DNA of 64,000 nucleotides, from assembly GCF_035317345.1 (NCBI RefSeq), contig NZ_JAYKTU010000012.1, one strand, 5' to 3'. A program made the position numbers and the translations under genes. Of the stretch, positions 27,358 to 37,087 are shown piece after piece. The notes under the pieces are model-generated. The model was not told the origin of the DNA. It was given only the letters and a program-made list of their open reading frames with translations, and searched no databases. The number at the start of each line of letters is the position of its first letter. Position 1 is the stretch's first letter. The DNA is from Cellvibrio fontiphilus. GTDB lineage: Bacteria > Pseudomonadota > Gammaproteobacteria > Pseudomonadales > Cellvibrionaceae.

Positions 27358-29976
27358 TTACACAGCGACAGTCTGGATCTCTACCGCTGCAATACGCTTG
27401 CCTTCATTGGCAGCGTTTTGGTAGCTCTCAATTTCGTTGAAGTTGAGGTAGCGGTAGATATCAGCCGACATACTGTCGATCTTTTGTGCGTAGTTCAGAT
27501 ATTCCTCTGGTGTTGGCAGTTTACCCAATACAGCAGCGATTGCCGCGAGTTCAGCAGAAGCCAGATACACATCCGCACCTTCACCTAAACGGTTCGGGAA
27601 GTTACGGGTAGAGGTAGATACCACGGTAGAGTTTTTCGCAACGCGCGCCTGGTTGCCCATACACAGTGAGCAGCCGGGCATTTCGGTGCGTGCACCTTTT
27701 ACGCCATAAATACTGTAGTAACCTTCTTCCATCAATTGGTGTGCATCCATCTTGGTAGGTGGTGCAATCCACAGGCGAGTGGTTAGTGCATCTTTGGTCG
27801 CCGCTAACAATTTACCGGCAGCACGGAAGTGGCCAATGTTGGTCATACAAGAACCGATGAACACTTCATCAATCTTCGCACCTTGTACGTCAGACAACAC
27901 TTTCACATCGTCCGGATCGTTCGGGCAGGCCAGGATTGGCTCTTTGATGTCAGCGAGGTCGATGTCAATGATCGCTGCGTATTCCGCGTCAGCATCGGCT
28001 TCCATCAGTACCGGGTTAGCCAGCCACTCTTCCATTTTGCGTGCACGACGTTCAATGGTACGCACATCGCCGTAACCCTGTTCGATCATCCAGCGCAGCA
28101 TGGTGATGTTGGATTTCAGATATTCAATGATTGGCTCTTTGTCCAGCTTGATAGTACAACCAGCCGCAGAGCGCTCTGCAGATGCGTCAGAGATTTCAAA
28201 CGCTTGTTCTACTTTCAGATTGGGCAATCCCTCTACTTCCAGGATACGACCGGAGAAAATGTTCTTCTTGCCTTTCTTTTCTACGGTCAACAAACCTTGT
28301 TTGATCGCGTACAGCGGGATGGCGTTAACCAAATCGCGCAGGGTAATACCGGGTTGCAATTCGCCTTTGAAGCGAACCAGAACTGACTCAGGCATGTCCA
28401 GCGGCATCACGCCAGTGGCAGCAGCAAACGCTACCAAACCAGAACCCGCCGGGAAGGAGATGCCGATTGGGAAGCGGGTGTGAGAGTCCCCACCAGTACC
28501 TACGGTGTCAGGCAGCAACATGCGGTTCAACCATGAGTGGATGATACCGTCGCCTGGGCGTAAGGAAACACCGCCACGAGTCATAATAAAGTCGGGCAGG
28601 GTGTGTTGGGTTTCGATATCAACAGGCTTTGGATAGGCTGCGGTGTGGCAGAAAGACTGCATGGTCAGGTCGGCAGAGAAGCCAAGGCACGCCAGGTCTT
28701 TCAGCTCGTCGCGGGTCATTGGGCCGGTGGTGTCCTGTGAACCTACGGTAGTCATCTTTGGTTCGCAGTAGGTGCCGGGACGAATACCTTGTACGCCGCA
28801 AGCCTTACCCACCATTTTTTGTGCGAGTGTATAACCTTTGCCAGTATCAGCAGGTGCTTGTGGTAAACGGAACAGGGTGCTTGGAGGCAAGCCCAGTGAT
28901 TCGCGCGCTTTGCTGGTCAGACCGCGACCGATGATTAATGGAATACGGCCGCCAGCTTGAACTTCATCCAGCAGCACATCGGATTTCAACTCAAATTCAG
29001 AAATCACCGCGCCGGTTTCAGCGTTAAGGATCTTGCCTTCGTAGGGGCGAATTTCAATCACATCACCCATATTCAACTGATCAACGGGAGCTTCAAATAC
29101 TAGAGCACCAGCGTCTTCCATTGTGTTGTAGAAAATCGGCGCCACTTTGCCGCCAATACACACACCACCGGTACGTTTGTTGGGGACACCCGGAATATCG
29201 TCACCGATAAACCAAAGTACAGAGTTAGTAGCAGACTTACGTGAAGAACCAGTACCGACAACATCACCCACAAATGCCAGGGGATAGCCTTTGGTTTTCA
29301 GTGCTTCGATTTGTTTGATCGGGCCTACAGAGCCGGGTTGATCCGGAGTAATACCATCACGTGCCATTTTGAACATGGCCAATGCGTGCAATGGGATGTC
29401 GGGGCGTGACCAAGCGTCTGGAGCTGGAGAAAGGTCATCGGTATTGGTTTCACCGGTGACTTTGAAAACGGTGAGTTTAGTGCTTTCAGCAACTTTTGGT
29501 TTGCTGGTGAACCACTCGGCATCTGCCCAGGATTGCATCAGTGCCTTAGCGTGCGGGTTGCCGGCTTTAACTTTCTCTTCCACATCGTGGAAGGCATCAA
29601 ACATTAGCAAGGTGTGCTTGAGTTGTTCGGCCGCCAGAGGTGCCAGAGTTGCATCGTCCAGCAGGTTTACCAGTGGTTCGATGTTGTAACCTCCGAGCAT
29701 CATGCCAAGCAGTTTGATTGCGAGAGGCTTATCGATCAGGGGGGAAGAGGCTTCGTCTTTGAGAATTGCGCTCAGGAAGGCGGCTTTTACATAGGCGGCT
29801 TCATCAACGCCGGGCGGAACGCGGTTGGTAATCAAATCCAGTAATACTTCAGCTTCACCAGCGGGGGGATTCTTCAGTAATTCAACCAATCCGGCAACTT
29901 GTTCGGCGTTTAAGGGTTTTGGTGGGATACCTTCTGCGGCGCGTTCTGCGACCTGTTTACGATAGGCTTCAAGCAC
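27358..29976 (-). CDS. acnB: Aconitate hydratase B
   Basis: The 872-residue product starts at a GTG (29974-29976) with GAGGA 7 bases upstream, reading VLEAYRKQVAERAAEGIPPK, the standard AcnB start. The frame is open further upstream, but those residues are not AcnB-like. The iron-sulfur ligands are visible as GSCMTNIGHF and PGCSLCMGNQ. AcnB interconverts citrate and isocitrate in the TCA cycle using a 4Fe-4S cluster, and the apo-form can bind mRNA in enterobacteria. The domain order (HEAT-like N-terminus, swivel, catalytic) and the length match E. coli AcnB (865). It has its own leader on the minus strand. Confidence 0.97.
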   Translation of the reverse strand: MLEAYRKQVAERAAEGIPPKPLNAEQVAGLVELLKNPPAGEAEVLLDLITNRVPPGVDEAAYVKAAFLSAILKDEASSPLIDKPLAIKLLGMMLGGYNIEPLVNLLDDATLAPLAAEQLKHTLLMFDAFHDVEEKVKAGNPHAKALMQSWADAEWFTSKPKVAESTKLTVFKVTGETNTDDLSPAPDAWSRPDIPLHALAMFKMARDGITPDQPGSVGPIKQIEALKTKGYPLAFVGDVVGTGSSRKSATNSVLWFIGDDIPGVPNKRTGGVCIGGKVAPIFYNTMEDAGALVFEAPVDQLNMGDVIEIRPYEGKILNAETGAVISEFELKSDVLLDEVQAGGRIPLIIGRGLTSKARESLGLPPSTLFRLPQAPADTGKGYTLAQKMVGKACGVQGIRPGTYCEPKMTTVGSQDTTGPMTRDELKDLACLGFSADLTMQSFCHTAAYPKPVDIETQHTLPDFIMTRGGVSLRPGDGIIHSWLNRMLLPDTVGTGGDSHTRFPIGISFPAGSGLVAFAAATGVMPLDMPESVLVRFKGELQPGITLRDLVNAIPLYAIKQGLLTVEKKGKKNIFSGRILEVEGLPNLKVEQAFEISDASAERSAAGCTIKLDKEPIIEYLKSNITMLRWMIEQGYGDVRTIERRARKMEEWLANPVLMEADADAEYAAIIDIDLADIKEPILACPNDPDDVKVLSDVQGAKIDEVFIGSCMTNIGHFRAAGKLLAATKDALTTRLWIAPPTKMDAHQLMEEGYYSIYGVKGARTEMPGCSLCMGNQARVAKNSTVVSTSTRNFPNRLGEGADVYLASAELAAIAAVLGKLPTPEEYLNYAQKIDSMSADIYRYLNFNEIESYQNAANEGKRIAAVEIQTVAV

Positions 29977-30335
29977 GGTTTTATCCTCATTAATGTAGGG
30001 GTTACTCCCTCGGCAGGATCTCTGCGTCGGGAGACTATCCATGGCCTTCATGGATGTCTAAGTAAGCTCAAACTGAGCAAACTTAATTTCACTGCATCTT
30101 CTCTGGTGCAATGCTGATTTACCAAAAGCACGCTAAATCGGGCGCAGAGTATACCCTAAGCAATTCCTGCTGTTAATGTTCCCGGGGCGCTGTTGGCCGG
30201 CTTTTGGGTCGGTATTTGAACCTGATTATGATAAGGTGAGCGCTGGTCTTACCCAACGGTTGGGCCTCGGCAATTTATCTGCAGCTATCGCAACCAGCGA
30301 CATAAATAATGATTACAAATAACAAGGGGATCAAT

Positions 30336-31364
30336 ATGACAACCTTATCCAAACCACTCCTGAAACTCGGATTTTTAACCGCTGTCTCGCTCGGGCTGAT
30401 GGCCTGTGAACAACAATCCAATCAAGTGAGCGCCGCCAGTTCTGTGCCAGTTTCCTCGGCAGGGGACAGTGCTATTTCATCCTTGGCTGCCAATCCAGTC
30501 TGCGAAGGTGTTGCACCCGAAGGCGATTTAATTCCTGAACGCATAGTGGCTGCTAACAGCACTCGAACCGAGCCTGGACTTTATGAAGGTCCTGTCTGGA
30601 TAAACGATTCCCTCTATTTTTCCGATTTTGTGTTTAGCGAGGGCTTTCCCTCCCGTATTCAAAAATTGGATGCCTCCGGGCAGATGACAACGGTTATGGA
30701 GGACTCAGGGAGTAATGGGCTGGCAGTCGATAACGAAGGGTTGTTGGTCGCGGGCACCCACAAATACAAAAGCGTGTCGCGCTACAATTTAGCGACTGGA
30801 GAGCGAACAGCAGTGGCCCAAACGTTTGCTGGCAACGTATTTAACTCGCCCAATGACATAGCCATCACCGCGGACGGAGTGATTTATTTCACCGATCCGG
30901 CCTTCCAGCGCGATGCCGCGCCCGGCGGCCAGGAAAAAACCGGTGTTTACCGCATAGCTACAGACGGTACAGTTACTTTAGTTGACGATACTATCAGCAA
31001 TCCTAATGGTGTAACTCTCTCGCCCGACGAATCTGTACTGTATGTAAACGGTGGTGGTGAACAGGGCGTGCTGCGTGCCTATGAAATAGTGGATGGTGTT
31101 CCGCAAGCAGGTAAAGATCTGGTAACAGGCATCCATATTCCCGATGGTATGGCGGTAGATTGTTTAGGCAACATCTACTTAACAGAGCATTTGTCGCGTC
31201 AATTGCGTGTGTTCACACCACAAGGCGAACAGATAGCGCAAGCAAAAGTGGATGCCAACTTAACTAATGTCGCTTTTGGTGGTGCAGAAGGTACAACCCT
31301 GTTTTTAACGGGGGCTGGTTCGCTGTGGAAAATTGAACTTGGTATTACTGGTTCTGCTTATTAA
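30336..31364 (+). CDS. SMP-30/gluconolactonase-like lipoprotein
   Basis: The 342-residue product has a lipoprotein signal ending in LMAC (Cys about residue 22), a short Ser-rich linker, and a six-bladed propeller of the SMP-30/gluconolactonase/LRE type. Metal-site motifs are recognisable: YEGPVWINDSLYFSD, FNSPNDIAI, SNPNGVTLS and IPDGMAVDCLGN. Family members hydrolyse sugar lactones or related esters. ATG 30336 has AAGGGG upstream; an ATG at 30309 is in frame but lacks a site. A terminator follows. The substrate is unknown. Confidence 0.85.
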   Translation: MTTLSKPLLKLGFLTAVSLGLMACEQQSNQVSAASSVPVSSAGDSAISSLAANPVCEGVAPEGDLIPERIVAANSTRTEPGLYEGPVWINDSLYFSDFVFSEGFPSRIQKLDASGQMTTVMEDSGSNGLAVDNEGLLVAGTHKYKSVSRYNLATGERTAVAQTFAGNVFNSPNDIAITADGVIYFTDPAFQRDAAPGGQEKTGVYRIATDGTVTLVDDTISNPNGVTLSPDESVLYVNGGGEQGVLRAYEIVDGVPQAGKDLVTGIHIPDGMAVDCLGNIYLTEHLSRQLRVFTPQGEQIAQAKVDANLTNVAFGGAEGTTLFLTGAGSLWKIELGITGSAY

Positions 31365-31382
31365 TTCGGTTTACTTTTTGTG

Positions 31383-31415
31383 TCAGGTGAAAGCAAACGT
31401 TTCACCTGATTTTTT
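31383..31415 (+). terminator. Rho-independent terminator after the SMP-30-like gene
   Basis: A perfect 10-bp stem TCAGGTGAAA / TTTCACCTGA with a 7-base loop is followed by TTTTTT, 18 bases after the stop. Confidence 0.88.
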
Positions 31416-31425
31416 GTGATGTTTT

Positions 31426-31908
31426 ATGCTCGTATTAAAACCCGTCAAAACACCCTGCGTAGGTATTTGCTCCACTGGCATTGGCGACAGCGTCTGCCGT
31501 GGCTGCAAACGCTTTGGCCATGAAGTAATAAATTGGAATGCCTATACCCACGAGCAGCGTTTGTTAATTGCCCAACGGCTAGAAAATTTTCTGGCGCAAA
31601 TCGTCCAGAATATGATTCATATTAATGATGAAAAATTGTTACTTGCGCAAATTAAACATCAGCAAATCCAATTCAAGGCTGAACAGAATCCTTATTGTTG
31701 GGTATTTGATCTGCTGCGTGCCGGTGCCAGTCAAATTCAGGATTTAAGTCATTACGGATTGTCCTTGCATCAACGATGGATAGGCATACCCTTAACGGTG
31801 ATTCGCGACAATATCGACAAGGATTTTTACGCACTTTCCTGCGCGCATTACGAACGTTACATCTCTCCCTGTTTCGTCACCGCTGAAACACTCGATCAAC
31901 ATAAATAG
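31426..31908 (+). CDS. DUF1289-domain protein with a C-terminal extension
   Basis: The 160-residue product begins with the DUF1289 cysteine pattern: PCVGICSTGIGDSVCRGCKR, then a Trp-containing NWNAYTHEQR (residues about 8-47). It continues with about 100 residues I do not recognise (YCWVFDLLRAGASQ, ALSCAHYERYI). DUF1289 proteins are small and may bind metal through the four cysteines; function is not established. It sits 11 bases before miaE on the same strand, likely in one transcript. No clear ribosome site precedes the ATG. Confidence 0.75.
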   Translation: MLVLKPVKTPCVGICSTGIGDSVCRGCKRFGHEVINWNAYTHEQRLLIAQRLENFLAQIVQNMIHINDEKLLLAQIKHQQIQFKAEQNPYCWVFDLLRAGASQIQDLSHYGLSLHQRWIGIPLTVIRDNIDKDFYALSCAHYERYISPCFVTAETLDQHK

Positions 31909-31919
31909 CTTTTATCCTT

Positions 31920-32528
31920 ATGAACGCTCTCGCCAAAATTCAACACTTCCTACACTGTGAAACCCCCGACACATGGGTAAAAAATGCGCTCGATAACCAA
32001 GCGCTCTTATTGCTCGATCATGCCAATTGCGAAAAAAAAGCGGCGTCTACCGCTATTAATTTAATGTTTCGATACGTGGGCGATTTTGACATGATGAATA
32101 AAATGTCGCGCCTTGCGCGTGAGGAATTGCGTCACTACGAACAAGTCATGGCGATCATGGAGGCGAGAGGAGTTGCCTACGAGCAAATCACCCCCGGACG
32201 CTACGCTGGTGAACTGCGCAAACTTGTGCGCACTTCAGAGCCTGGCCGCTACATTGATACCCTAATTGTCGGCGCCATTATCGAAGCCCGCTCCTGCGAG
32301 CGTTTCGCCAAACTTGCTCCATATCTTGATGAAGAATTACAAAAATTTTATCTATCCCTTCTTAAATCTGAATCCCGTCACTACGAGGATTATCTAACCC
32401 TCGCTAAACGTGCTGCAGAGGGAAATGATATTTCTGCTCGCGTTCAAGAGTTTCTCGCATTGGAGAAAACCTTGGTTGAAGGTGTGGACGAAGAGTTTCG
32501 GTTTCATTCGGGAATCGTTAATTCGTAA
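31920..32528 (+). CDS. miaE: tRNA-(ms2io6A) hydroxylase MiaE
   Basis: The 202-residue product is a ferritin-like di-iron protein with ligand motifs LLLDHANCEKKAA, REELRHYEQV, EARSCERF and SESRHYEDY. MiaE hydroxylates the isopentenyl group of ms2i6A37 in tRNAs reading UNN codons, acting after MiaA and MiaB. Length and motif spacing match the family. It is in tandem with the DUF1289 gene. Confidence 0.94.
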   Translation: MNALAKIQHFLHCETPDTWVKNALDNQALLLLDHANCEKKAASTAINLMFRYVGDFDMMNKMSRLAREELRHYEQVMAIMEARGVAYEQITPGRYAGELRKLVRTSEPGRYIDTLIVGAIIEARSCERFAKLAPYLDEELQKFYLSLLKSESRHYEDYLTLAKRAAEGNDISARVQEFLALEKTLVEGVDEEFRFHSGIVNS

Positions 32529-32627
32529 AACTCCTCTGTCACGGTTATTAAGTGTAAATCTCGTATACCAGTATGTTATGTGCAAATAGACTATAAGTCG
32601 GTTTGCATAATAACTCTGGAGCTACAG

Positions 32628-35114
32628 ATGGCACATCAACACGGTCAATGGCGACACCTGCTCGCTGCTTTTTCTATTTCCCTCTCTGTTTCCTTTGCAT
32701 TGCCCATTCAGGCAAAAGACGATTTAGCCCTTAATGATAAAGATTATTTCGAAAAGCCTGGCTTGAATGTGCTGGTGTTTAGCAATTGGTATGACGGGCT
32801 ATTTAGCGATTCAAAAACCAGTGGTGTTGAGTTGATCCATCACGGTGAGCGTACGGTGACCAATGGTGATGTACGTTTGAATGCGACGCCGGAGCAGTGG
32901 GATTTAACGCCCATGTTTAAGGAGCGAAAAGTTAATCGCGCTGAACAGTCGATTGAAGCGTTTTTGCATTATCCTGATCAGCAATTTGATTTTTCCATTA
33001 AGGTTATTAAAAACACAACAGGTGTGTTGTTAACCGTTAATTTGCCAAAACCACTGCCAAAATCCCTTGAAGGAAAGGCAGGTTTTAATTTGGAGTTTTT
33101 ACCAGCTGCTTATTTTCACAAATCATTTTTGATGGACGATAAAGCTGGTGGTTTTCCGGTTTATCCAACAGGATTAAAGGAAATTAATGGCAAAGCCGAT
33201 CCGGTTGCCTTGGCGCAAGGAAAACACTTGGTATTTGCGCCAGAAGATGCTGAGCGCCGTATCAGTATTCAATCTGCGGGTACAGCACTTGAGCTTTATG
33301 ATGGTCGCGGCAAAGCACAAAATGGCTGGTTTGTTGTGCGCAGTAAAATCCCTGCTAATAAAACCGGTGCAGTAATCGAGTGGCAAATTGATGCGGCGAC
33401 GGTAAAAAACTGGATTCGTAAACCAGTGATTGCCCATTCCCAAGTTGGCTATCATCCGGCACAGAAAAAAGTCGCGGTGATTGAGTTGGATGCGCGCGAC
33501 AAAAAAATCCACAAGGCCAGCTTGGTCAAAATCAACGCTGACGGAACCCGTCAAGCAGTGTTGACTGAAAAACCAAAATCTTGGGGAAAATATCTGCGTT
33601 ACCAATATCGTCAGTTTGATTTTAGTAAAATCCAAACGCCGGGTTTATATGCGATAACCTATGGCGACCAGCAAACTCACAGTTTCCGCATCGATAAAAC
33701 GGTTTACCAAGCGGCATGGTACCCCACGCTGGATATGTATTTGCCGGTGCAAATGGATCACGTGACTGTCAATGAATCCTACCGTATATGGCATGGTGCA
33801 TCGCATTTGGATGACGCGCTGCAAGCGCCAGTGAATCACGAGCATTTTGATTTGTATGCACAAGGCCCAACGACGGATACAAAATTCAAACCTGGCGAGC
33901 ATATTCCCGGTTTGAATATTGGTGGTTGGTACGATGCAGGGGATTACGATATTCGCACACAAACGCAATACGATGTTGTGAATACGCTCGTCACCGCATG
34001 GGAAACCTTCAACATAAAACGCGATACCACCAGCGTGGATTACACGAGAAAATTTGTAGATCTGCATACTGCCGATGGCAAGCCCGATGTGTTGCAGCAA
34101 ATCGAACACGGTACGCTTGCGTTGATCGCTCAACATCGGGCCATCGGGCATGCGATTCCAGGAATCGTAGAGGCGCATATCGATCAATATCATCATCTGG
34201 GTGACGGCATCACCAAAACAGATAACTTGATTTACGATCCAAAAATGGGTGAGCTGGAGACCGATGGTTTCAAAAGTGGAAAGTTTGATGATCGTTGGGC
34301 ATTTACCAGTAAATCATCTTCATTAAATTACGGTTCTGCCGCGGCACTTGCTGCTGCTAGTAGAGCATTGAGCGGATTTAATGATGAGCTTGCCAAAGAA
34401 TGTTTGGCAACTGCCAAAAAAGTTTGGGCGGATGAAGCGGCCAAACCACAACCGGATTTATTTCGTCACGGCAACACTACTGGCGGAAAACTTGAGCATG
34501 AACAGCTCAAAGCCGCGACAGAGTTACTAATAAGTACGGGTGATGCCAAGTATGCGCAGGCGATAAAAAAACTACTGGGTGAAGTTGAGTTCGGAGTTAA
34601 TGCTTCTTGGTTTATTCGTGCCATTCCTCATATGGGAGCTGAGTTTAAGGCAGATTTGAACACCAAGGCATTGGCTTATGGCGAGCAACTTAAAGGAATT
34701 GAGGCGAAAAATCCATTTGGCGTGCCCATCACAGAAGGTGGCTGGGCTGGTAGCGGTGCTGTAATTCGCCATGCACTGAATAATTACTACATTCATAAAG
34801 CTTTCCCTGAAGTTGTTAGCCGTGAATCGGTATTGCAGGGTCTAAATTTTCTGTACGGTACGCACCCTGCACACAATTTATCGTTAGTATCTAATGTAGG
34901 TACGCGCAGTAAAGAAGTAGCTTATGGGATGAATCGTGCGGATTTTTCATTTATATCCGGCGGGATAGTGCCAGGTATTCTTGTTCTAAAGCCTGATTAC
35001 CCCGAGAACCATGAAGACTGGCCTTTCTTTTGGGGTCAAAACGAGTATGTTGTCAACCTTGCTGCCAGCTATATCTTTCTTGTTAATGCTGCAGAAGACT
35101 TGCTAAGAGAATAG
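32628..35114 (+). CDS. Secreted glycoside hydrolase family 9 enzyme (endoglucanase-type)
   Basis: The 828-residue product begins at ATG 32628 (GGAG 6 bases upstream) with a signal peptide ending near QAKDD. About residues 30-265 form an N-terminal domain I cannot name. An Ig-like CelD_N domain covers about 265-350. The GH9 (alpha/alpha)6 catalytic domain runs from about 360 to the end. The catalytic-base signature GGWYDAGDYD places Asp436 and Asp439, and the late general-acid Glu is Glu806 in GQNEYVVNLAASYI. GH9 enzymes mostly cleave beta-1,4-glucans by inversion; some act on glucosamine or xyloglucan substrates, so the exact substrate is open. No carbohydrate-binding module is seen. A bidirectional terminator follows. 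Confidence 0.9.
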   Translation: MAHQHGQWRHLLAAFSISLSVSFALPIQAKDDLALNDKDYFEKPGLNVLVFSNWYDGLFSDSKTSGVELIHHGERTVTNGDVRLNATPEQWDLTPMFKERKVNRAEQSIEAFLHYPDQQFDFSIKVIKNTTGVLLTVNLPKPLPKSLEGKAGFNLEFLPAAYFHKSFLMDDKAGGFPVYPTGLKEINGKADPVALAQGKHLVFAPEDAERRISIQSAGTALELYDGRGKAQNGWFVVRSKIPANKTGAVIEWQIDAATVKNWIRKPVIAHSQVGYHPAQKKVAVIELDARDKKIHKASLVKINADGTRQAVLTEKPKSWGKYLRYQYRQFDFSKIQTPGLYAITYGDQQTHSFRIDKTVYQAAWYPTLDMYLPVQMDHVTVNESYRIWHGASHLDDALQAPVNHEHFDLYAQGPTTDTKFKPGEHIPGLNIGGWYDAGDYDIRTQTQYDVVNTLVTAWETFNIKRDTTSVDYTRKFVDLHTADGKPDVLQQIEHGTLALIAQHRAIGHAIPGIVEAHIDQYHHLGDGITKTDNLIYDPKMGELETDGFKSGKFDDRWAFTSKSSSLNYGSAAALAAASRALSGFNDELAKECLATAKKVWADEAAKPQPDLFRHGNTTGGKLEHEQLKAATELLISTGDAKYAQAIKKLLGEVEFGVNASWFIRAIPHMGAEFKADLNTKALAYGEQLKGIEAKNPFGVPITEGGWAGSGAVIRHALNNYYIHKAFPEVVSRESVLQGLNFLYGTHPAHNLSLVSNVGTRSKEVAYGMNRADFSFISGGIVPGILVLKPDYPENHEDWPFFWGQNEYVVNLAASYIFLVNAAEDLLRE

Positions 35115-35132
35115 TGGGGATTCGTTATGCAG

Positions 35133-35167
35133 AAAAAAGCCGCAGTGATTAGCTGCGGCTTTTTTAT
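35133..35167. terminator. Bidirectional terminator between the GH9 gene and mltD
   Basis: The stem AGCCGCAG / CTGCGGCT (35138-35145, 35153-35160) is extended by A and T tracts and has a 7-base loop. It lies between convergent genes. Confidence 0.9.
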
Positions 35168-35190
35168 TTGGCTTGATTTAGTTTTTATCT

Positions 35191-36732
35191 TTAATTTTTG
35201 GCGGACAGGAAAATAATTAGCTCTTGGCCTGGGTGGATATAGCTTTCATTTTTTACTTTGTTCCAGCTCAGAATGTCTTGTTTTGAGACCTCAAACTTAT
35301 TCGCTATTTTATTTAACGTATCGCCACTTTTTATTTGATAAGTAATTTTGTTGCCATCTTTTTGTGTTGTTGCTTTATCGGCAATCAGTAGTTTTTGGCC
35401 GGGTTTGAGCTTGGTGTTTGCACTTAAATCATTCCATTTCAGCAGATTTTTAACACTAGTGTTGTGGTTCTTTGCGATAGTCCAAAAACTGTCTCCAGAC
35501 TTCACAGTGTAATGAACGCTGTTGCTTTTTTGATTTCGCTGCGCAATTTCCTGCTCTGCTTGAATGGCATAAGGTGAGTTGACTGGAGCCTGGCCGGGAA
35601 TACTAAGGCTTTGACCCACTCTTAAGTTGGTGGATTTGAGATTATTTGCTGCTTGGATTGCGGCAACACTTGTACCGTAGCGTTTGGCTAAGGCGCCCAA
35701 TGTATCGCCGGATTTGACTTTGTAATCACCGGCGATTTGCATGGGTTTAATTTGCGGCAGTTTATCGAGCGTTAATGTGAACTGTGCGGCGTCCGCCACG
35801 GGCACTAACAACTGATGCGGACCGGATGGATTCGTAATCCAGCGGTTATAACCTGCATTCAGATTGCGCAGCTCTTTTGGATCTATTTCTGCCATGCGTG
35901 CTGCCTGTGCTAAATCAACAGGTGTACTCACATTGACTGTGGTGAAATAAGGACTGTTTGGAATCGCTGCCAGCTCCAGCTCATATTTGGCTGGATTTGC
36001 AATTACCTTGGAGAGCGCTACAAGTTGAGGGATATAGGAACGTGTTTGTTGCGACAAAGGTAATGACCAGAAATCCACGCTTTTACCCTGCTTGCGATTT
36101 TTATCTATCGCTCGGCGAACCGTACCTTCTCCTGCATTATAAGCAGCGATAACCAGAAACCAATCGCCATCAAACATAGTATTGAGGCGCTTGAGGTAGC
36201 GTACAGCAGCATCTGTAGAAGCGAGAATATCTCTTCTTCCATCGTACCAGTGATTCTGCGTCAATCCGAAGTTGCGCGCGGTTTGGGGCATGAACTGCCA
36301 AACGCCCAGCGCCCTGCTGGGAGAAGATGCAAACGGATCGTAAGCGCTTTCTACAATCGGCAAAAGCGCTAGCTCTAAAGGTAGGTCGTTTGCCTTAAGT
36401 TGATTGGTAACGTGGTAGAGATAGGGGCGGCTTTGTTCGGTGACGCGATCAAGGTAACGCTGGTTATTGCTTAGCCAGCGTAAGTTGTTACGCACAAGGT
36501 CATCACTTACAGGCGGAAATGCATACCCCTTTACAATTTCATCCCACAGATTGCTTGTCTGTTGAGTGGCAGCAGCTTTGTTATCTGAAGACTTTTTGGT
36601 GCTTTTCTTTATGCTTTCTATCTTGGCTTGCGGTGCCTCATGATTTTTGTCCGGCAGGCTGCTACAACCGGTAATCAATAGTGTGAGAAACAGACCTGAA
36701 GAGAGTTTCGCAAAAGAATTTTGGTGATTCAT
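35191..36732 (-). CDS. mltD: Membrane-bound lytic murein transglycosylase with three LysM repeats (MltD type)
   Basis: The 513-residue lipoprotein has the lipobox ITGC. The SLT domain covers about residues 95-230, with the catalytic Glu in LLPIVESAYDPFA, then SRALGVWQFMPQTARNFGL and VIAAYNAGEGTV. Three LysM repeats follow near 340-383, 410-455 and 465-510 (YKVKSGDTLGALAK, YTVKSGDSFWTIAK, YQIKSGDTLNKIAN). MltD cleaves glycan strands of peptidoglycan, forming 1,6-anhydro ends. The start at 36732 is chosen because the signal peptide begins there; the frame extends 16 codons further. MltD next to gloB is a common gammaproteobacterial arrangement. Confidence 0.93.
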   Translation of the reverse strand: MNHQNSFAKLSSGLFLTLLITGCSSLPDKNHEAPQAKIESIKKSTKKSSDNKAAATQQTSNLWDEIVKGYAFPPVSDDLVRNNLRWLSNNQRYLDRVTEQSRPYLYHVTNQLKANDLPLELALLPIVESAYDPFASSPSRALGVWQFMPQTARNFGLTQNHWYDGRRDILASTDAAVRYLKRLNTMFDGDWFLVIAAYNAGEGTVRRAIDKNRKQGKSVDFWSLPLSQQTRSYIPQLVALSKVIANPAKYELELAAIPNSPYFTTVNVSTPVDLAQAARMAEIDPKELRNLNAGYNRWITNPSGPHQLLVPVADAAQFTLTLDKLPQIKPMQIAGDYKVKSGDTLGALAKRYGTSVAAIQAANNLKSTNLRVGQSLSIPGQAPVNSPYAIQAEQEIAQRNQKSNSVHYTVKSGDSFWTIAKNHNTSVKNLLKWNDLSANTKLKPGQKLLIADKATTQKDGNKITYQIKSGDTLNKIANKFEVSKQDILSWNKVKNESYIHPGQELIIFLSAKN

Positions 36733-37063
36733 AGGGTCACTTTCGACTCTGGGCTTTTGGTTTGGTGGAAGCCGAAACAAAAAATCGCATCAATTTCCGC
36801 TTTACAAAAGCTGGTTTATTCGCGCAATAACTGTCAATTATTAGGCTTTTTATCCTAAAATTTGTGAAAATTACTGCTGTTTAGTGATTACCTTCACCTT
36901 CCTTGGGTCTGTGGATCACGGATTCTAGGTGCTGCCCAGTGTGTGGTCAACGCTCAATCGGGAATAAGCGGGGCCAAGTCACAGTCGTCACTGGCCATGT
37001 TGATTGGCTTGTGAGCGCTATTTGGCCGCCTGCATCTAGTATCCGAGCTTGGCCAGTTATCTT
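36733..37063. other. Intergenic region between mltD and gloB
   Basis: No convincing gene lies in these 331 bases. They must hold the mltD promoter on the minus strand. A GC-rich imperfect hairpin near 36973-36997 (GGCCA ... TGGCC) has no T-run. The right end carries the tandem repeat described at 37048. Confidence 0.5.
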
Positions 37064-37087
37064 TTAGCTTGCCCGGTTATCTTTTAG
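37048..37087. repeat. 20-bp tandem duplication at the gloB 3' end
   Basis: Two adjacent 20-base units (37048-37067 and 37068-37087) match at 18 of 20 positions. The duplication adds a few codons to the C-terminus of GloB and supplies its stop codon. Confidence 0.8.

Noticed and set aside
27829..28386. 185-codon open frame antisense to acnB
   Set aside because: Lies within the conserved aconitase coding sequence; no motif or ribosome site.
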